Shown piece by piece: positions 7,093 to 10,215 of a DNA stretch of 10,215 bases (positions are counted from its first letter, which is position 1; each line of letters starts with the position of its first letter). The translations under genes and the position numbers were made by a program. This DNA is from JAZNOQ01 sp045589215 (lineage in GTDB: Bacteria > Bacillota > Clostridia > Oscillospirales > CAG-272), in NCBI GenBank assembly GCA_045589215.1, contig JAZNOQ010000020.1, forward strand, positions 1 through 10,215, written 5' to 3'. A model generated the notes under the pieces. The model ran no database searches. It worked only from the letters and a program-made list of their open reading frames with translations, and had not been told where the DNA came from.

Positions 7093-7122
7093 ATTATAAC
7101 ACACACACACACAGATTGTCAA
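7093..7122 (-). promoter_or_regulatory. Consensus sigma-A promoter of the alr unit, with TG-repeat spacer
   Basis: On the minus strand, a perfect TTGACA (7117-7122) and a perfect TATAAT (7093-7098) are separated by 18 bases. Of these, the 15 bases next to the -10 are alternating TG, which also creates an extended -10 (TGTTATAAT). The predicted start is near 7086, giving a ~30-base leader before the alr ATG. The terminator of the upstream gene ends only 9 bases before the -35, so the alr unit should depend on this promoter. Confidence 0.9.
7099..7113. repeat. AC/TG dinucleotide repeat (7.5 units) inside the alr promoter spacer
   Basis: Fifteen bases alternate A and C on the plus strand (TG on the minus strand), exactly abutting the -10 hexamer. 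Gain or loss of one unit by polymerase slippage would change the -35 to -10 distance from 18 to 20 or 16. That is the mechanism by which TA repeats in the Haemophilus hif promoters switch expression. The repeat is seen; the switching is inference. Confidence 0.85.
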
Positions 7123-7131
7123 GGCGGAAGC

Positions 7132-7169
7132 AAAAAAATCAGGGAGTTGAGTCATAGACTCAACTCCCT
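7132..7169 (-). terminator. Intrinsic terminator of the repeat surface protein gene
   Basis: A perfect 13-base-pair inverted repeat (AGGGAGTTGAGTC, 7141-7153, with its complement at 7157-7169; 3-base loop) is followed on the minus strand by GA and seven T (7132-7138). It lies 35 bases after the stop codon of the surface protein gene. On the plus strand no T tract follows, so it acts on minus-strand transcription only. Confidence 0.95.
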
Positions 7170-7203
7170 TTGGGACTTGAAACTGTCGTTTCGCAGAATT
7201 CAA

Positions 7204-10200
7204 TTATTCCTCGTCGCGCTTCTTCAGAAGAACCGCCGCAGGAGCAATGAGTGCAAATGCTGCGAGTGCGAGCGATGCGCCGATCACGGAACCGCAGCCG
7301 CCTTCCTTAGTGGGCTCGGTGGCTTCATCGGTCACGGGCTCAGTAACGGGATCGGTTACAGGCTCAGTTGTAGGATCGGTAACAACGGGAGGATTCTCCT
7401 CAGTTGTCGTTTCCGCAGGATCGGTAGGAGTGGGAACCAAGTCCTCGGTGGTAGAATCATCCGAAGGATCAGATATATCACCGGAATCATCCTCCGTCGT
7501 GCTTTCGCTGGGATCAGGACGTACATCCGAGAGACGCGTGATGTTATAGTACTCGGGAACGGTCTTGTCGTAACGGACCATATACTTCGTTTCGCCCTCA
7601 AACGGCGAGGGATATGCATCTACGCCGAGCTGCTGGAAGAATACGTCCTTTCCGATCGAATCGTACAAACGGAAGCACAGCTCACCGGAAGCTGCTCCGC
7701 CCGATACATAGCTATCCTCGGAAAGCGAGGTGATACCTCTTGCGTCATGGTAGCTAACGAGCGAATTGTTCGTCGTGAAGTTATCCTTTACGTTAGCAGC
7801 ACGCAGAAGCGTCGTGCTGGAGTACACGACAAGCGAACGCACACCGTAGCCCTTTCCGGCATCGATCAGGTTGCCCGCGAAATAGTTGTTAAGGAAGAAA
7901 GCATCAGCCGTGTTGCAGTAACCGCCGAGACCGCTGATCGCACAAGGCGAGTCAATTGCGGTAGTGGTACCGGTTACCGATGCGGTAACGGCACAATACT
8001 GTACAGTGATCTCACCCGTCAGCGCGTTGGTTGCGGTACCAAACAGACCACCCGTGCCGTACATATGCGCAGTCTCCTTTGCATAGTACAGGTTTGAGTT
8101 GTATACCGATCCGCCAACCTGGCAACGAATGAATTCGTGCTTGCCGTCAATACCCTTAGCAACGCCGAAGCCAATCTCGCCGGCAAGACCGCCGACCATG
8201 CAGTTACCCGAAATAGCTCCGAGGTTCACGCACTCTTCAAACTTCGAGTCAAGATGGCTTCTGCCGACGATACCGCCCGCAACGATGTATCGGTAATTCT
8301 TACCCGAATGGCACTTGTAATCCGAGCAACGCTTTGCAAGGGAAACGTCCTCACCACCGACAGCAGCAGTGTTGACACATTCAACGAAGGTTACGTTATC
8401 CTTCGCGTAAGCGATAATACCGCCTGCATACTGACGGTGCGCCGTGACATCACCGTTGTTGACACAGTTTTCAAAGGTGTGGACTGCTTCGGGGTTCTGG
8501 ATGCTCGTTCCCGCATAGCCTACGAGACCGCCCGCAAAGTTCTGCACCGAAACAACCTCTGCGTTGTTGACACAATCCGTAAGGGTAAATTCAACCTCGC
8601 CGCCTGCTGCGAGACCGCCCACATAGTTGTAACCGGTGATGTTTCCGTTGTTGACACAGTCGGTCATGACCACGTCACACTTCAGAAGCCTAGACTGGTT
8701 CTTCTCGCCGTTTTCAGTGGTGCGGATCAAAGCATAAGCGTAACCAAGAAGACCGCCGACGTTCGCATTGGACGAGGTGATCTCGATTGCCTTGTTGTTG
8801 ACGCAACCGTTAAAGTGAGCGTCGGTATAGAACAAGTAGCCTACGATGCCGCCGAAGTTGCTGCCTGCTGCCGAGCCCTTCTTAAGCGTTCCGTTGTTCA
8901 CGCAGTTTTCGAAGGTTACGACCTCGTTCGTTGCGTTTCCGACGAAGCCGCCAACATAGGTATTACCTGTAATCGTTCCCTTGTTGACACAGTCTACGAG
9001 CTTGCCGCCCTGCATCTGTGCGAAAATACCGCCCGCCTCAGAATATGCGGAAACGTTTGCTTCGTTCGTTACCTTCGTGACGACGGTGGTAAGGCCGATG
9101 TTTGCGAGAGCACCGCGATAATCAGCTATCGAGTGCGTTTTCGCTTCAACCTCCGATACGATCGTACCCTTGATGGTCAGGTTCGAGACCGACGCATCGC
9201 TGAGTACGTCAAACACAGGGTTCGTAACAGTGATGGTGTGATCACGGCCATCAAGAATGCCCGAGAAAACACCGGAATAGGAGGAAGGAAGCGTGATATC
9301 TGCAGAGAGATAGTAGCTGCCGTTCGACTTCATTGCAAGGAATTCTTCTGCAGTTCCGACTGCAACGGGAGTTGCAGAGGGATCGGAAATACCCGCAACT
9401 GCAGAGGTCGGGAAAATACCAACGAAGCCGAATTCATTCGCATCCTCCTCGGTGAGAAGGGTGTACGCCTCGTAGCCGAGACCCTTGTTGAGAGTCTCAA
9501 CGATCTTTTCATCCGTATAGTCCGCCTTGTTGATGGTGGGGGCCTTAAGATCGCTCAGACCATCTGCGACATTGAAATAGAGCGAAAGGCCTTCCATTGC
9601 GGCGTAATTGTTAGAAAACTTGACGCCGAAGGAGGCAGACATATCCGATCCTCTGGAGTTTATACAAAGCACCTTTGCAACGTTTTTGCCTGCGGTGAGA
9701 GTACCGGTGAAATAGTTATTTATCATGGTACTCGTATTATTGGAGTAACCCAGCATAGGGCTTATGGTAGCGGTATTCGAGTTCGCCGTAGCGGGAATAT
9801 CATAATCGGTCTTGATGTCCGCATTGATAAAGTTATTCGTTGCGGTGCAGTAGCTGTACATATAGCCCGCAAAACCTGATGCAGGAGCATAGCTCGTCGC
9901 CTTCGTATACGCTCTCGCATTGGAATAGATGTTACCACCGATGTAGCAGCCGCTGATGACGTGACCGTTCCAACCGGCGGTGCCAACGTGTGAAACGAGA
10001 CCTGCTACGAGCGAGGTGCCGTAAAGGTTACCCGCGCTGACGCAGTTGTAGAACTCGCCTCTGCCGTAGATCTTACCTGCGATACCGCCGAGGTTACAGC
10101 CCTTCGTCACAGTCTCGTAGTCCTGAAGCTGGACCGTACCAATGTTCACGCAGCCGTAGAACAGGTGACGTCCGTCGTAGCCCGACGCAGAGTCAGCGGA

Positions 10201-10215
10201 ATATGCAACGATACC
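7204..10215 (-). CDS. Large secreted GLUG-like beta-solenoid surface protein, partial (5' end outside window)
   Basis: The frame is open to the window edge and the upstream residues continue the repeat pattern (GIVAYS ... FYGCVNIG), so the GTG at 10149 is internal and not a start. At least 1,003 residues are visible and the N-terminus is missing. Seen: repeats of the form GGIVGY - F-x-x-CVNNG - V/I spread over 8200-9030 and again at 9950-10215. A module opening sits at ~9130-9360 (VGTAEEFLAM, YYLSADITL, GVFSGILDGRDHTI, NLTIKG) and a closing segment at ~7540-7690 (FFQQLGVDAYPSPF). These are hallmarks of GLUG-type right-handed solenoid proteins found on Gram-positive and Bacteroides surfaces. 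A 72-residue Thr/Pro/Asp/Glu stalk (7306-7521) and a C-terminal GGCGS-hydrophobic-KKRDEE signal (7207-7305) indicate export and envelope anchoring. There is no LPXTG motif. It is probably an adhesin or a matrix- or glycan-binding protein; the ligand is unknown. It ends in its own terminator at 7132-7169. Confidence 0.88.
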   Translation of the reverse strand, partial: GIVAYSADSASGYDGRHLFYGCVNIGTVQLQDYETVTKGCNLGGIAGKIYGRGEFYNCVSAGNLYGTSLVAGLVSHVGTAGWNGHVISGCYIGGNIYSNARAYTKATSYAPASGFAGYMYSYCTATNNFINADIKTDYDIPATANSNTATISPMLGYSNNTSTMINNYFTGTLTAGKNVAKVLCINSRGSDMSASFGVKFSNNYAAMEGLSLYFNVADGLSDLKAPTINKADYTDEKIVETLNKGLGYEAYTLLTEEDANEFGFVGIFPTSAVAGISDPSATPVAVGTAEEFLAMKSNGSYYLSADITLPSSYSGVFSGILDGRDHTITVTNPVFDVLSDASVSNLTIKGTIVSEVEAKTHSIADYRGALANIGLTTVVTKVTNEANVSAYSEAGGIFAQMQGGKLVDCVNKGTITGNTYVGGFVGNATNEVVTFENCVNNGTLKKGSAAGSNFGGIVGYLFYTDAHFNGCVNNKAIEITSSNANVGGLLGYAYALIRTTENGEKNQSRLLKCDVVMTDCVNNGNITGYNYVGGLAAGGEVEFTLTDCVNNAEVVSVQNFAGGLVGYAGTSIQNPEAVHTFENCVNNGDVTAHRQYAGGIIAYAKDNVTFVECVNTAAVGGEDVSLAKRCSDYKCHSGKNYRYIVAGGIVGRSHLDSKFEECVNLGAISGNCMVGGLAGEIGFGVAKGIDGKHEFIRCQVGGSVYNSNLYYAKETAHMYGTGGLFGTATNALTGEITVQYCAVTASVTGTTTAIDSPCAISGLGGYCNTADAFFLNNYFAGNLIDAGKGYGVRSLVVYSSTTLLRAANVKDNFTTNNSLVSYHDARGITSLSEDSYVSGGAASGELCFRLYDSIGKDVFFQQLGVDAYPSPFEGETKYMVRYDKTVPEYYNITRLSDVRPDPSESTTEDDSGDISDPSDDSTTEDLVPTPTDPAETTTEENPPVVTDPTTEPVTDPVTEPVTDEATEPTKEGGCGSVIGASLALAAFALIAPAAVLLKKRDEE
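7207..7305 (-). other. C-terminal GGCGS + transmembrane + KKR anchoring signal
   Basis: The last 33 residues of the surface protein consist of EGGCGS, a ~21-residue Ala/Leu-rich hydrophobic stretch and KKRDEE. This three-part layout matches the general design of sortase, GlyGly-CTERM, Myxo-CTERM and Synerg-CTERM signals, in which a short motif precedes a membrane helix and a basic end. The single cysteine lies exactly at the membrane boundary, 30 residues from the end, which recalls Cys-containing CTERM signals and not LPXTG. Simple membrane anchoring without processing is the alternative. Confidence 0.65.
7306..7521 (-). repeat. Acidic Thr/Pro stalk with TEPVTDP repeats
   Basis: Seventy-two residues are made almost only of Thr, Pro, Asp, Glu, Ser and Val. 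Near-identical units of four to six codons (TEPVTDP-VTEPVTDE-ATEP) are visible on the plus strand as alternating blocks like ggctcagt and ggatcggt around 7314-7385. Such stalks span the cell wall in Gram-positive surface proteins. At DNA level this is a tandem repeat able to change length. Confidence 0.8.
8215..9005 (-). repeat. Cluster of CVNNG solenoid repeats with conserved DNA core
   Basis: On the plus strand the core ccgttgttgacacagt or a close variant recurs at about 8453, 8561, 8645, 8791, 8891 and 8978, with weaker copies at about 8223 and 8369. Each encodes Cys-Val-Asn(-Asn) in the same frame of the surface protein. Distances between copies vary (about 84 to 147 bases), matching repeat units of 28-49 residues. 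The conservation is strongest at the CVNN codons and the following FxxC side; the rest diverges. This is a protein repeat, not a CRISPR array. Confidence 0.85.

Noticed and set aside
8453..8995. CRISPR-like regularly recurring 16-mers
   Set aside because: Spacing is irregular (84-147 bases), the copies are in one reading frame, encode a CVNN protein motif and have divergent flanks; no cas genes are near.
8137..9879. Long plus-strand open frame (580 codons) opposite the surface protein
   Set aside because: It is the antisense shadow of the repeat gene. The product is rich in Cys/Arg/Val with no recognisable domain, and there is no ribosome binding site, while the minus frame has clear repeats, stalk, anchor and terminator.

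Overview
This window looks like a fragment of a Firmicutes genome, most plausibly an uncultured, probably gut-associated member of the Clostridia. The evidence is a split (two-gene) transketolase, strong Gram-positive ribosome binding sites, near-consensus sigma-A promoters, a lipobox lipoprotein, and a surface protein with an acidic Thr/Pro stalk and a C-terminal membrane anchor. The taxonomic call is inference from gene style; no marker gene is present. Every supported gene is on the minus strand, so transcription runs from high to low coordinates.

Region by region, in order of transcription: (1) 10215-7204 is the C-terminal ~1,000 residues of a very large secreted repeat protein. It has GLUG-like beta-solenoid repeats with a recurring Cys-Val-Asn motif, an acidic Thr/Pro stalk, and a C-terminal GGCGS + hydrophobic + KKR anchor. 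Its 5' end lies outside the window. It ends in a clear intrinsic terminator (7132-7169). (2) A consensus promoter (7093-7122), whose spacer is largely a TG dinucleotide repeat, starts the next unit: alanine racemase (alr), then an 875-residue lipoprotein with a glycosidase-like barrel, a C-terminal membrane helix and a charged cytoplasmic tail, then an AraC-family regulator whose start overlaps the lipoprotein stop (ATGA), then a small ribbon-helix-helix protein. I see no strong terminator inside this unit. (3) A second near-consensus promoter (1927-1955) drives the two transketolase subunits, N-terminal then C-terminal. (4) The first 94 bases are homopolymer-rich (T15, G25, C10). They form an inverted repeat that may be the transketolase terminator, a contig-end artefact, or both.

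Functionally, transketolase and alanine racemase are housekeeping enzymes (pentose phosphate metabolism and D-Ala for peptidoglycan). The accessory interest lies in the cell-envelope proteins. One is the repeat surface protein with an apparently non-LPXTG, Cys-containing C-terminal signal. The other is the doubly anchored lipoprotein, translationally coupled to an AraC regulator, which could form a surface-sensing and transcription pair. The TG-repeat promoter of the alr unit is a candidate for slippage-driven expression change. I found no CRISPR array, tRNA, rRNA, transposase or phage gene.
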